From Candidatus Bacteroides pullicola (GTDB taxonomy: Bacteria > Bacteroidota > Bacteroidia > Bacteroidales > Bacteroidaceae): DNA of 64,000 nucleotides. Location: positions 62,001 to 126,000 of the forward strand of contig DXCV01000048.1 of NCBI GenBank assembly GCA_019115825.1, written 5' to 3'. Both the position numbers and the translations under genes were made by a program. Positions within the stretch are counted from its first letter, which is position 1, and each line of letters begins with the position of its first letter. Below, in pieces: positions 1 through 8,998 of the stretch. Below the pieces are notes generated by a model. The model had not been told where the DNA came from. It ran no database searches and saw nothing but the letters and a program-made list of their open reading frames with translations.

Positions 1-414
1 TCCTGCCTTCTCCAGGATGCTGCCCTGCACGGTGGTCACCTGTGCATCGCCCTTCAGCCGCACCTTGGGCAGGTCGGCCTTCACTACCACTTCGCCCAGC
101 AACTGTGCGTCGGGGCTGAGTTGCAGGGTGCCGAGGTCTTGCCCTGCACACCTTTTATATAATGTAGTATAACCGATGGAGGAAACACGGATAAGCCGGT
201 TGTCACATACGGCGTTCAACCGAAACGTACCGTCGTCCGCGCTGACGCTACCCGTCACAAAGGCGGAGTCAGGCAAGGAGAGCAGCACGACATTGGCGTA
301 GGGAAAAGGTTGATGGTTCTCGTCCACAATCCGACCCGTGAGGGCAGTTTGCGCAAAGGCTCCTGTCAGGAGGAAAAGGGTTGCCAAGAGGCAGAAGATT
401 CGTTTCATATCCAT
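1..414 (-). CDS. N-terminal part of outer-membrane protein with carboxypeptidase-like regulatory (CarboxypepD_reg/TonB receptor-type) domain, truncated by window edge
   Basis: Minus-strand translation MDMKRIFCLLATLFLLTGAFAQTALTGRIVDENHQPFPYANVVLLSLPDSAFVTGSVSADDGTFRLN...; signal peptide plus typical beta-sandwich start; open at position 1. Confidence 0.7.
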   Translation of the reverse strand, partial: MDMKRIFCLLATLFLLTGAFAQTALTGRIVDENHQPFPYANVVLLSLPDSAFVTGSVSADDGTFRLNAVCDNRLIRVSSIGYTTLYKRCAGQDLGTLQLSPDAQLLGEVVVKADLPKVRLKGDAQVTTVQGSILEKAG

Positions 415-587
415 AGCTTTTCAGTTTGATTTTCTGCCGCAAAGTTACGGGGAGAACGAGTCTCAAACGCTCTATATCGGCAACTTAAAAGTCTATATAA
501 GGAGCTATGGAAACGCTGACAATCAACGAAGTAAAAGACATGCAGTCTATATCGGGCACTTCCGGGGCTATATGCGGCCTCAAAGGC

Positions 588-2231
588 TCAACCCTGCACG
601 AACGCCACGATGTCCCCCTTCTCGTCCATCCCCAGCTTCTTGCGGATGGTGGTCTTGCGCTGGTAGATGGTGGGGATGCTCTGTCCGGTGAGCACGCTGA
701 TTTCCTTGGTCGTGAAGTCGGCGCGGAGCAGGCAGCAGAGTTGCTCCTCCTTGTCCGTCAGCAGGGAGCCGAAACGGTTGTGCAGGTGGGAATAGAATCC
801 GTCGTACACGCGGTCGATGACGGGATAGAGGTCGTCCCATACCAGCAGACCTTCCACCGCCTCGTTGGGATGCGGCAAGGTGGAGACGCGGCGCAACAGT
901 TCCTGGTTCTGCGCTGTGGGCTGTCCGGCCACGAGGCGTATCAGTCCCAACTGTTGCAGGAGGATACGGCGAAACAGACGGTCGTTCCCCTCGGACACGG
1001 CAGAGGCGGACGGCGCGACGGCAGTGGCTTCGGCCAGGAGGCGGTCGAGGGTCTCGATGCGCTCTTCGGCCTCAATCAGGCGGTTGCGACGGCTGCGGAA
1101 ATACCAGACGCCCCCTCCTCCGGCCAGCAAGAGCAGCAGCAACGCGCCCAGCAACCAGAGCTGCATCCGCTGGCGGTCTACCTGGAGACGCAGGTTGGCC
1201 TCGGACAGGTCGCCGCGGGTGCGGTCTTTCTGGCGGACAGCACTGCGATAGGCATAAAGGGCATTACCCACCGAGTCGTTGTAGCGCATCAGGTCGAGAT
1301 AGTCGAAAGTGCCCGTGCGGGTGTAGTCCAGCAGGCCTTGCAAATAGCCCAACTGATTTTCGGACGTGACGAACTTGCGTCCCCAGCTGTGGTAACACTC
1401 CCACCCCTTGTCCAGGTAGTATTGGGCGGAATCCAACCGGTGCTGTTTGAGGAAACATTCGCCCATCGTGGCGTAAGTAATGCCCAACTCTTCGGGACGG
1501 GCCGTGAGGGCCAGCACGCGGTGAAACAAGCGGATAGCCTCGCGATAATCGGGCGAGACGTAGACCATCACCTGGGCATGGTTGCGCAGGTAGTGAACGG
1601 CCCGGGCAGTATCGCCACGCTGCAGGGCCAGCTCCACGCTGCGGTTCGTATGCCACGTGGCAGAATCTTCCTTCAGCAATCCCAACGTGATGCCCAACGA
1701 GAAATGAGTGTCGGCCGTCTCGCGCAGGGACAACGCACGACGGTAAGCATCGGCGGCACGGCGGTAATCCTTGTAGGCATAGACGTAACACTCGCCCTTC
1801 TCGGCCAGGAAATTGCCTGCCCGGACACTGTCGCCCACCGACAGGGCACGGACACTGCCGCTGTCCAGCACGGCCTGTTCCGCGTCGTGACGACCGTGGG
1901 CGTGCAGGTAGGCGGCCTTCAGCAGGTAGGAAGTCAGGAGGCGGGCGGTGTCGCCTTGCGCCGTGAAATGGTCGAAGGCGGGAAGGACAAGCGAGTCCTC
2001 GGACAGGGAGGCATTGTCCTCATAATGCCGGTAGGCCGTCAGCCAGCCATAATGCAGCAACTCCCGGCGGGGCAGCAGTTCGGGCCGCTCCACCCGGGCC
2101 AGCAGGGCGGCGACACTGTCCATGTCGGTCTGCCACAGGGCATCGGCACGGCGCACCAGGTCAAGGTCGTCCGCTCCGGAACGACAGGCGGTTACCATCA
2201 ACAAGAAAAGCAAGAGAAGCCATTGTCTCAT
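588..2231 (-). CDS. Transmembrane regulator: TPR-rich N-terminal region, single TM helix, C-terminal LuxR-like HTH
   Basis: Start taken at MRQWLLLLFLLMVTACRSG; TPR-like repeats; TM LWLLGALLLLLLAGGGGVWYF; C-term TKEISVLTGQSIPTIYQRKTTIRKKLGM. The longer 884-aa ORF runs into the antisense of the next gene and is not the real start. Confidence 0.75.
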   Translation of the reverse strand: MRQWLLLLFLLMVTACRSGADDLDLVRRADALWQTDMDSVAALLARVERPELLPRRELLHYGWLTAYRHYEDNASLSEDSLVLPAFDHFTAQGDTARLLTSYLLKAAYLHAHGRHDAEQAVLDSGSVRALSVGDSVRAGNFLAEKGECYVYAYKDYRRAADAYRRALSLRETADTHFSLGITLGLLKEDSATWHTNRSVELALQRGDTARAVHYLRNHAQVMVYVSPDYREAIRLFHRVLALTARPEELGITYATMGECFLKQHRLDSAQYYLDKGWECYHSWGRKFVTSENQLGYLQGLLDYTRTGTFDYLDLMRYNDSVGNALYAYRSAVRQKDRTRGDLSEANLRLQVDRQRMQLWLLGALLLLLLAGGGGVWYFRSRRNRLIEAEERIETLDRLLAEATAVAPSASAVSEGNDRLFRRILLQQLGLIRLVAGQPTAQNQELLRRVSTLPHPNEAVEGLLVWDDLYPVIDRVYDGFYSHLHNRFGSLLTDKEEQLCCLLRADFTTKEISVLTGQSIPTIYQRKTTIRKKLGMDEKGDIVAFVQG

Positions 2232-2266
2232 ATCAAAAACTGCAAGTATATCATTCAATAACGGCG

Positions 2267-2305
2267 GCAAAAGTACGAAATATCCTCCGATTTTCTTACT
2301 TTTGC
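2267..2305. promoter_or_regulatory. Putative divergent promoter pair: inverted -7 boxes GCAAAAGTA...TACTTTTGC
   Basis: TACTTTTG (TAnnTTTG) on both strands facing outward between two divergent genes. Confidence 0.5.
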
Positions 2306-2360
2306 AGGCGATAACTGTGCCCGCAAAACACCATTCCGGGCCGCAACGTCCCCGCCTTCG

Positions 2361-2404
2361 GGCGGAGGTACGGGTAAGCACGGACGCAGGCACGGGTAAA
2401 CAAC
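2361..2404. repeat. 22-bp tandem repeat, 2 units (locus A)
   Basis: ggcggaggtacgggtaagcacg | gacgcaggcacgggtaaacaac. Confidence 0.7.
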
Positions 2405-2465
2405 ACACTGGAATACAAGCATTTGCAAATCCAACTCCATACAACAGGCTCAATAGAACAAATTT

Positions 2466-3257
2466 ATGACAAAAGCAATTTTCTTTGACATAGACGGCAC
2501 GTTGGTCAGCTTCGAGACGCACGAGATTCCCGCCTCCACCATCGAGGCCATCGCCGCCGCCCACGCACGGGGCGTCCGGATGTTCATCGCCACGGGTCGT
2601 GCGCCGGGCTTCATCAACAACCTGGGCGGCCTGCAAGAACGCGGGCTGATAGACGGCTACGTCACGATGAACGGTGGCTACTGCTACGTGGGCGACGAGG
2701 TCATCCACAAGCAAGTCATCCCCGCCGCAGAGGTGAAGGCCATCCTGGACTACTGCAAAGCACGGCGCATCACTTGCACCGTGGTGGACGAGCACCTCAT
2801 CTGCGCCTGCTACCCCAGCGAACTGCTGCGCCAGGTGTTCGTGGAGTATCTGCACGCCAAGGAGGTGCCCGGCGTGACCCCGGCGGAAGCCCTGCGCCTC
2901 ATCCCGGAGGTCTGCCAGTTGTCCCCCTTCTTCAACGAGGAGCAGGAGCGGGAAATCCGCCCGCTGTTGCCCAACTGCGAGATTGGCCGCTGGCATCCCG
3001 CCTTTGTGGACGTCAGCGCCCTGGGCTGCAACAAGCAGTTGGGCATCGACCTGATGTGCCGTCACTTCGGCATCGACGTGGCGGACACGATGGCCATCGG
3101 CGACGGGGGCAACGACATCCCCATGCTGCGCCACGCGGGCATCGGAATCGCCATGGGCAATGCCAACGACACGGTGAAGGCCGAGGCAGACTATGTGACG
3201 GACACGGTGGACCAAGACGGCATCGCCAAGGCCCTGCAACACTTCGGACTCGCATGA
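2466..3257 (+). CDS. HAD-superfamily Cof-like phosphatase
   Basis: FFDIDGTLVSF motif I, GDGGNDIPML motif; Cof-type cap. Confidence 0.9.
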   Translation: MTKAIFFDIDGTLVSFETHEIPASTIEAIAAAHARGVRMFIATGRAPGFINNLGGLQERGLIDGYVTMNGGYCYVGDEVIHKQVIPAAEVKAILDYCKARRITCTVVDEHLICACYPSELLRQVFVEYLHAKEVPGVTPAEALRLIPEVCQLSPFFNEEQEREIRPLLPNCEIGRWHPAFVDVSALGCNKQLGIDLMCRHFGIDVADTMAIGDGGNDIPMLRHAGIGIAMGNANDTVKAEADYVTDTVDQDGIAKALQHFGLA

Positions 3258-5002
3258 CCGCTTTCCTGCCCGACACCAGCAACCGGGAGTTCCGCCAAGC
3301 GTTGGAGCTCATCAAGTACACCCACCAGTCGCTCTTCCTGACGGGAAAGGCCGGCACGGGCAAATCGACCTTCCTGCGCTACATCTGCGACAACGTGAAG
3401 AAGAAGCACGTGGTGCTGGCCCCCACGGGCATCGCCGCCATCAACGCCGGGGGCAGCACGTTGCACAGCTTCTTCCGCCTGCCCTTCCATCCGCTGCTGC
3501 CGGACGACCCCAACCTGAGCCTGCAACGCGGACGCATCCACCAGTTCCTGCGCTACACCAAGGAGCACCGCAAGCTGCTGGAGGAGCTGGAACTGGTCAT
3601 CATCGACGAGATTTCCATGGTGCGGGCAGACATCATCGACGCCGTGGACCGCATCCTGCGGGTCTACTCGCACAACCTGCGCCAACCTTTCGGCGGCAAG
3701 CAACTGCTGCTGGTGGGCGACGTCTACCAACTGGAGCCGGTGGTGAAGGCCGACGAGCAGGAGATTCTGAACCGCTTCTACCCCAGCCCGTTCTTCTTCT
3801 CGGCGCGGGTGTTCAGCCAGATTGACCTCGTGTCCATCGAGTTGCAGAAGGTGTACCGCCAGAGCGACCCGGTGTTCGTCGGCGTGCTGGACCACATCCG
3901 CAACGCCACCTTGAGCGATGCCGACCTGCGGACGCTCAATGCCCGTTGCGGCACGCAGATAGAGGACTCGGAGGCGGACATGTACATCACCCTGGCCACG
4001 CGCCGCAACACGGTGGACTACATCAACGAGCGCAAGCTGGACGAGTTGCCGGGTGCCCCGACCGTCTTCAAGGGCCAGGTGGAAGGCGACTTCCCCGAAA
4101 GCAGCCTGCCCACCACCCGCGACCTCGAACTGAAACCCGGCGCACAGGTCATCTTCGTCAAGAACGACCCGGAACGCCGCTGGGTGAACGGCACCATCGG
4201 CGTGGTCAGCGGCTTCGACGAGGGCGGGGAGGCGCTCTACATCATCACCGACGACGGGCACGAGTGCGACGTCCGCCCGGAGTCGTGGCGCAACATCCGC
4301 TATAAATATAATGAAGAGAAAAAGGTGATTGAGGAGGAAGTGCTGGGCACGTTCACCCAGTTCCCCGTGCGGCTGGCGTGGGCCATCACCATCCACAAGA
4401 GCCAGGGGCTGACCTTCAGCCGCGCCGTGGTGGACCTGACGGGCGGTGCCTTTGCCGGCGGACAGACTTACGTGGCGCTGAGCCGCTGCACCTCGCTGGA
4501 GGGCCTGCAACTGCGCCAGCCCATCCGGCGGAACGATGTCTTTGTGCGGCCGGAAATCACGCAGTTCGCCCGCCGCTTCAACAATCCGCAGGCCATCGAC
4601 CGTGCCCTGAAGGAGGCAGAGGCGGACATCCGTTATGCCGCAGCGTCCCGCGCGTTCGACAAAGGAGATTTCGACACCTTCCTGACGGAGTTCTTCCGCG
4701 CCATCCATTCGCGCTACGACATCGAGCGGCCCGCCGCCCAACGCCTCATCCGCCGCAAGCTGAACGTCATCAACCGTCTGCGCGAAGACAACATGCGCCT
4801 CCGTCAAGAGGCCGTGGAGAAAGAAAAGAGTCTGGTGAAATATGCCCGTGAATATATACAGATGGGCGACGAATGCCTCCATGTGGGGATGAAGGACGCA
4901 GCAATGCGCAACTATGAAAAGGCCGTGGCACTCTGCCCGAAATTCAAGGAAGCTTGGACAAAAATCAAGAAGCTGGAGAAGGAGATGAGGAAGGAAGGCT
5001 AA
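3254..5002 (+). CDS. PIF1/RecD-like AAA helicase with C-terminal TPR-like extension
   Basis: Walker A GKAGTGKSTFL, Walker B ELVIIDEISM, AITIHKSQGLTF; ATGA overlap with preceding CDS. Confidence 0.85.
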   Translation: MTAFLPDTSNREFRQALELIKYTHQSLFLTGKAGTGKSTFLRYICDNVKKKHVVLAPTGIAAINAGGSTLHSFFRLPFHPLLPDDPNLSLQRGRIHQFLRYTKEHRKLLEELELVIIDEISMVRADIIDAVDRILRVYSHNLRQPFGGKQLLLVGDVYQLEPVVKADEQEILNRFYPSPFFFSARVFSQIDLVSIELQKVYRQSDPVFVGVLDHIRNATLSDADLRTLNARCGTQIEDSEADMYITLATRRNTVDYINERKLDELPGAPTVFKGQVEGDFPESSLPTTRDLELKPGAQVIFVKNDPERRWVNGTIGVVSGFDEGGEALYIITDDGHECDVRPESWRNIRYKYNEEKKVIEEEVLGTFTQFPVRLAWAITIHKSQGLTFSRAVVDLTGGAFAGGQTYVALSRCTSLEGLQLRQPIRRNDVFVRPEITQFARRFNNPQAIDRALKEAEADIRYAAASRAFDKGDFDTFLTEFFRAIHSRYDIERPAAQRLIRRKLNVINRLREDNMRLRQEAVEKEKSLVKYAREYIQMGDECLHVGMKDAAMRNYEKAVALCPKFKEAWTKIKKLEKEMRKEG

Positions 5003-5343
5003 CCGGCCAGCCCGTTCTTCTGCAACAAATCCTCTATTTCCTTCCGGCTGATGGAAGAACGCTCCGCCTTGTCATAAATATACAGCAGGTTGATTTCCGT
5101 TTCCTCCACGGCCACGACTACCGTAAAGGTGATGACACGGGCCCCGCCGCTTTTGCCCCGGCCCTTGGAGGTGATGGCCATGCGGATTTTGCGCAGGCCA
5201 CCGCCGAGGTCGATGCCGAGATGGGGATTGGCATGGAGTTCTTCCAACAGATGGGCATAATCATCTACGATGGAAGCATAACGCTTTCCCAGCCTTTTAA
5301 GTTCTTTCTCAAAAGACTTCGCCGTTTTTATCTTATAATCCAT
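4999..5343 (-). CDS. RelE/ParE-like toxin of a type II toxin-antitoxin pair
   Basis: MDYKIKTAKSFEKELKRLGKRY...GGLRKIRMAITSKGRGKSGGARVITF; small ORF directly downstream of antitoxin-like ORF. Confidence 0.7.
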   Translation of the reverse strand: MDYKIKTAKSFEKELKRLGKRYASIVDDYAHLLEELHANPHLGIDLGGGLRKIRMAITSKGRGKSGGARVITFTVVVAVEETEINLLYIYDKAERSSISRKEIEDLLQKNGLAG

Positions 5344-5563
5344 GGCGCAATTCCTCCAAAAATTCTTCTGCCGGGCGTGTACGTCCGGCCACTACATCTT
5401 TCAGTCCCGCATCAATACCCGCCAGCACTTCTTCCTTGCTGATGTACTCCGTCTTTTCTGAATGCAGGTCTTCCTGCAACTTCTCGGACAACCACTTCTT
5501 GTTGCTTTTGGGCAAAGATTGCAGATAAAGCCAAAGATTCTCCATGGCAACACTCGTCTTCAT
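5333..5563 (-). CDS. Putative antitoxin
   Basis: MKTSVAMENLWLYLQSLPKSNKKWLSEKL...; start preceded by ATAGGAGGAACTGAT; 11-nt overlap with toxin ORF. Confidence 0.65.
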   Translation of the reverse strand: MKTSVAMENLWLYLQSLPKSNKKWLSEKLQEDLHSEKTEYISKEEVLAGIDAGLKDVVAGRTRPAEEFLEELRHGL

Positions 5564-5600
5564 ATCAGTTCCTCCTATTCTTAACTTATGATTCATGGCA

Positions 5601-5632
5601 CAAAGATACGACAAACGCCTGTGCGGCACAAA
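5601..5632 (-). promoter_or_regulatory. Bacteroidetes-type promoter of TA operon
   Basis: Minus strand TTTG-N20-TATCTTTG. Confidence 0.6.
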
Positions 5633-5671
5633 AATAAGGACGAAATAATTCGCACTTCCTAACGGATTTCC

Positions 5672-5679
5672 TATCTTTG
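5672..5679 (+). promoter_or_regulatory. -7 box TATCTTTG
   Basis: TAnnTTTG match 22 bp upstream of the CDS at 5701. Confidence 0.5.
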
Positions 5680-5700
5680 CGGGCAACTGTATCATCGCCC

Positions 5701-8283
5701 ATGAAACGGAGATTACTTCTACTGACCTTCATCCTTGGAGTCTGCCTTCCCTGCCTGCACGGGCAGCCTGCGGACAGCCTGGCCCAACGTCTGTTGCACC
5801 ATGCCTATGCCGTGCAACGCTTCGGGCAGACATTCCCGCAGGAGAAGGTATATGTGCACTTCGACAACACCGGCTATTACCAGGGTGATGACATCTGGTT
5901 CCAGTGCTACGTGGTCAGTGCGGAGCGGAATCGTCCCAGCCCCCTCAGCAAGACACTCTACGTGGAACTGCTCAACCCCGGCGGGGAAATCATAGCCAAA
6001 CAGACCTTGCCCATCCGGAACGGACGTGCCCACGGCAACTTCTCCCTGACACGATTGCCTTTCTACGCCGGATTCTACGAAGTCCGGGCCTACACCCGAT
6101 ACATGCTGAACTTCGGCGAAGGAAGCGTATTCTCGCGCCTCCTGCCCGTGTTTGAGAAGCCGGATACGCCGGGCGACTACACACAGAAGGAGGTGCGTCC
6201 GTATGCTGTCTACAAATACCTGCGCCTGCGCAAGCGGCAAAAGAAACAAAAGAAACTCAACTTGGCCTTCTATCCGGAGGGGGGACAAGCCGTGGAGGGA
6301 CTACCCTGCCGGGTGGCCTTCGAGGCGACCGATGCGTATGGCAATCCGGTGGACGTGAGCGGGCTGGTCATCAACCGAGACAAAGAGACACAGGTCCGTT
6401 TTTCTTCCCTGCACGAAGGCCGGGGCACATTCACCTACACCCCCCAAGCAGAAGAGAAATACAAGGCAGTGGTAGAATGGCAGGGCAAGACCTACCGATT
6501 CGACCTGCCGGAAGCCCTGCCGCAGGGTGTCGTCTGGTCCGTGGATGCCACCAGCCACCCGGACAGCCTGTCCGTCCGGATACTGAAACACCCGGACACG
6601 CCTCCCTGCATACTGGGGATGGCACTGATGTGCCGGGGACAGTTGCACGGATTCTACCTGACCGAGATGTACGGGGACAAGCCCGTGGACTTCCAGGCAA
6701 GCCTCAAGAACTTCCCGCCGGGCGTGGCGCAAGCGGTGCTGTTCGACACGGACGGGCAAGTCGTGGCCGACCGCCTGTTCTTTGCCGGACGGCCGGACAC
6801 CGTGGGCATCTCTGCCCGGACGGACAAAGTGCTCTATCAACCTTATGACTCCATCCGTGTGGAGTTTAGCGTACACGATGACCAAGGACAGCCTGTCTCC
6901 CACACACCGCTGTCGGTGTCCGTCCGCGATGCACAAGATGAGGTGACGGAACGCCACTCCCTGCTGACCGACCTGCTGCTGATGTCGGAAATCAAGGGCT
7001 ACGTCCGCCGCCCCGCCTGGTATTTCGAGGCAGACGACACCACCCACCGCCGCGCCTTGGATCATCTGCTGATGGTGCAGGGCTGGCGCCGCTACGACTG
7101 GAGCCGGCAAGCCGGACTTACCCCTTTCGAGCTGAAGTGTCCGCCGGAACAGGGCATCGAAGTACGCGGACAAGTGGTCTCGATGGTCCGCAGCAAGCCA
7201 CAGGCCGGCATCGACCTCACTGCCGCCCTGATGAAACGCGACACAACAGGAACGGACAGCACACAGACCATGATAAGTACCTTCACGACCGACAGCCTGG
7301 GACGCTTCGCCTTCCGCACCGATGTGGAGGGACGGTGGAACCTGGTACTGGCCGCCACCAAGAATGGCAAGAAGAAGGACCACCGCATCGTGCTGGACCG
7401 CTTGTTCAGTCCGACCCCCCGGCCCTATCCTTTGGCCGAAATGCAGGTAGAAGTGGATGAGAAGGCAACCTCCTACGCGGACACGCTGCAGCCGGGTGCC
7501 CCGGAAATCAACCTCGATTCCCTCCTCACGGTCTACGAGGACTCTTTGCGCCGAACCGGTGTGCACGACAAGGTACATCGTCTTCGGGAAGTGGTGGTCA
7601 CGGCCAAGAAACGCAACCGGGCCCACGACATCTACGAGGCACGCCGCAAGTCGGTGACTTACTACGACGTGGCGGCCGAAATGGATGACATCACGGACCG
7701 GAACAAGTTCGTCGGCGATGATTTCAACGAAATGATGGTGAACATGAATCCCCACTTCCAGATATACAGGGAGTCCCAGGGACGGGACTTGTTGCTGTAC
7801 AACGGTCGCCTGGCTCTCTGCGTCATCAACTACAAACGTGTCTATTACAACGAGATGGATCTCTTCCAGTACCAGTTGCTGACACTGGAATCCATCAAGT
7901 CCATCTACATCACGGAGGACACCCGTACGATGCTGGAGTATGCCGATCCGAAATTCACGGCCTTTGACATCAACGAAGCTTTCGGCTGCGCCGTCCTGAT
8001 AGAGACCTATCCTGAAAACCAGATTCCGGCCAAAGCCGCCAAAGGTGTGCGCAAAACCCGTCTGGAAGGATACAGCCAGGTGAAGGACTTCTACCAACCC
8101 GACTACGGCATTCTGCCCAAGGAGGAGGACTACCGCCGGACGCTCTATTGGAATCCCGAAGTGCAGACCGACAAGAACGGTCGGGCCACCCTCCGCTTCT
8201 ACAACAACAGCCGGTGCCGCAAGCCCCGCATCGTCGTGGAAACACTGACGGAGGACGGAAGCATCGGTACGCTCGTCCAATAA
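5701..8283 (+). CDS. Large secreted MG2/alpha-2-macroglobulin-like and TonB-plug-like protein of unknown function
   Basis: Signal peptide MKRRLLLLTFILGVCLPCLHG; KVYVHFDNTGYYQGDDIWF MG-type motif; REVVVTAKKR plug-like segment; no beta-barrel evident. Confidence 0.65.
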   Translation: MKRRLLLLTFILGVCLPCLHGQPADSLAQRLLHHAYAVQRFGQTFPQEKVYVHFDNTGYYQGDDIWFQCYVVSAERNRPSPLSKTLYVELLNPGGEIIAKQTLPIRNGRAHGNFSLTRLPFYAGFYEVRAYTRYMLNFGEGSVFSRLLPVFEKPDTPGDYTQKEVRPYAVYKYLRLRKRQKKQKKLNLAFYPEGGQAVEGLPCRVAFEATDAYGNPVDVSGLVINRDKETQVRFSSLHEGRGTFTYTPQAEEKYKAVVEWQGKTYRFDLPEALPQGVVWSVDATSHPDSLSVRILKHPDTPPCILGMALMCRGQLHGFYLTEMYGDKPVDFQASLKNFPPGVAQAVLFDTDGQVVADRLFFAGRPDTVGISARTDKVLYQPYDSIRVEFSVHDDQGQPVSHTPLSVSVRDAQDEVTERHSLLTDLLLMSEIKGYVRRPAWYFEADDTTHRRALDHLLMVQGWRRYDWSRQAGLTPFELKCPPEQGIEVRGQVVSMVRSKPQAGIDLTAALMKRDTTGTDSTQTMISTFTTDSLGRFAFRTDVEGRWNLVLAATKNGKKKDHRIVLDRLFSPTPRPYPLAEMQVEVDEKATSYADTLQPGAPEINLDSLLTVYEDSLRRTGVHDKVHRLREVVVTAKKRNRAHDIYEARRKSVTYYDVAAEMDDITDRNKFVGDDFNEMMVNMNPHFQIYRESQGRDLLLYNGRLALCVINYKRVYYNEMDLFQYQLLTLESIKSIYITEDTRTMLEYADPKFTAFDINEAFGCAVLIETYPENQIPAKAAKGVRKTRLEGYSQVKDFYQPDYGILPKEEDYRRTLYWNPEVQTDKNGRATLRFYNNSRCRKPRIVVETLTEDGSIGTLVQ

Positions 8284-8319
8284 TAACCACCCCATCGCCA
8301 ATCCCCAAAAAGAAAGAAT

Positions 8320-8931
8320 ATGCTGCTGAAACTCTACAACAAGAACAACGATCCCGCCGACCTGCAACGCGTCATCGACGTGCTGAACGACGGCGGCCTG
8401 CTCATCTACCCCACCGACGGACGCTATGCCATTGGTTGCCACGGCCTGAAGGAACGGGCCATCGAGCGCATCTGCCGCCTCAAGGGCATTGACCCGAAGA
8501 AGAACAACCTGGCCATCATCTGCTACGACCTGGCCGCCATCAGCGAGTATGCCAAGGTGGACAACACGACCTTCAAGCTGATGAAGCGCAACCTGCCAGG
8601 CCCCTTCACCTTCATCCTGAACGGCACGACCCGCCTGCCCAAAATCTTCCGCAACCGCAAGGAAGTAGGTATCCGTATGCCGGACAATCCCATCATCCGT
8701 GAAATCGCCCGCCTGCTGGACGCCCCCATCATGACCACCACCCTGCCCCACGACGAGGACGACGACCCGGAATACACCACCGACCCGGAACTCATCGACG
8801 AGAAATACGGCGACCTGGTGGACCTGGTGATAGACGGCGGCATCGGCGGACTGGACGGCTCGACGGTAGTGGACTGCACGGGCGACGAGCCGGTCATCGT
8901 GCGGCAGGGAGCGGGGGAATTGCTGGAATAG
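8320..8931 (+). CDS. Sua5/YciO/YrdC/YwlC-family protein (YciO-like)
   Basis: GGLLIYPTDGRYAIGCHGLKERAIERICRLKGID; NLPGPFTFIL. Confidence 0.9.
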   Translation: MLLKLYNKNNDPADLQRVIDVLNDGGLLIYPTDGRYAIGCHGLKERAIERICRLKGIDPKKNNLAIICYDLAAISEYAKVDNTTFKLMKRNLPGPFTFILNGTTRLPKIFRNRKEVGIRMPDNPIIREIARLLDAPIMTTTLPHDEDDDPEYTTDPELIDEKYGDLVDLVIDGGIGGLDGSTVVDCTGDEPVIVRQGAGELLE

Positions 8932-8998
8932 GGTGAACAATTCCGGTTGGCCGGGGTTATATAGGCATATATGTATCACTCTTAAAACCCACACGTAT

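Noticed and set aside
507-2261. 584-aa plus-strand ORF
   Set aside because: Antisense to the TPR-LuxR regulator; no recognisable family.
588-3242. 884-aa version of the TPR-LuxR gene
   Set aside because: Upstream 330 residues are antisense to the HAD gene; the true start is MRQWLLLLFLLMVTAC at 2231.
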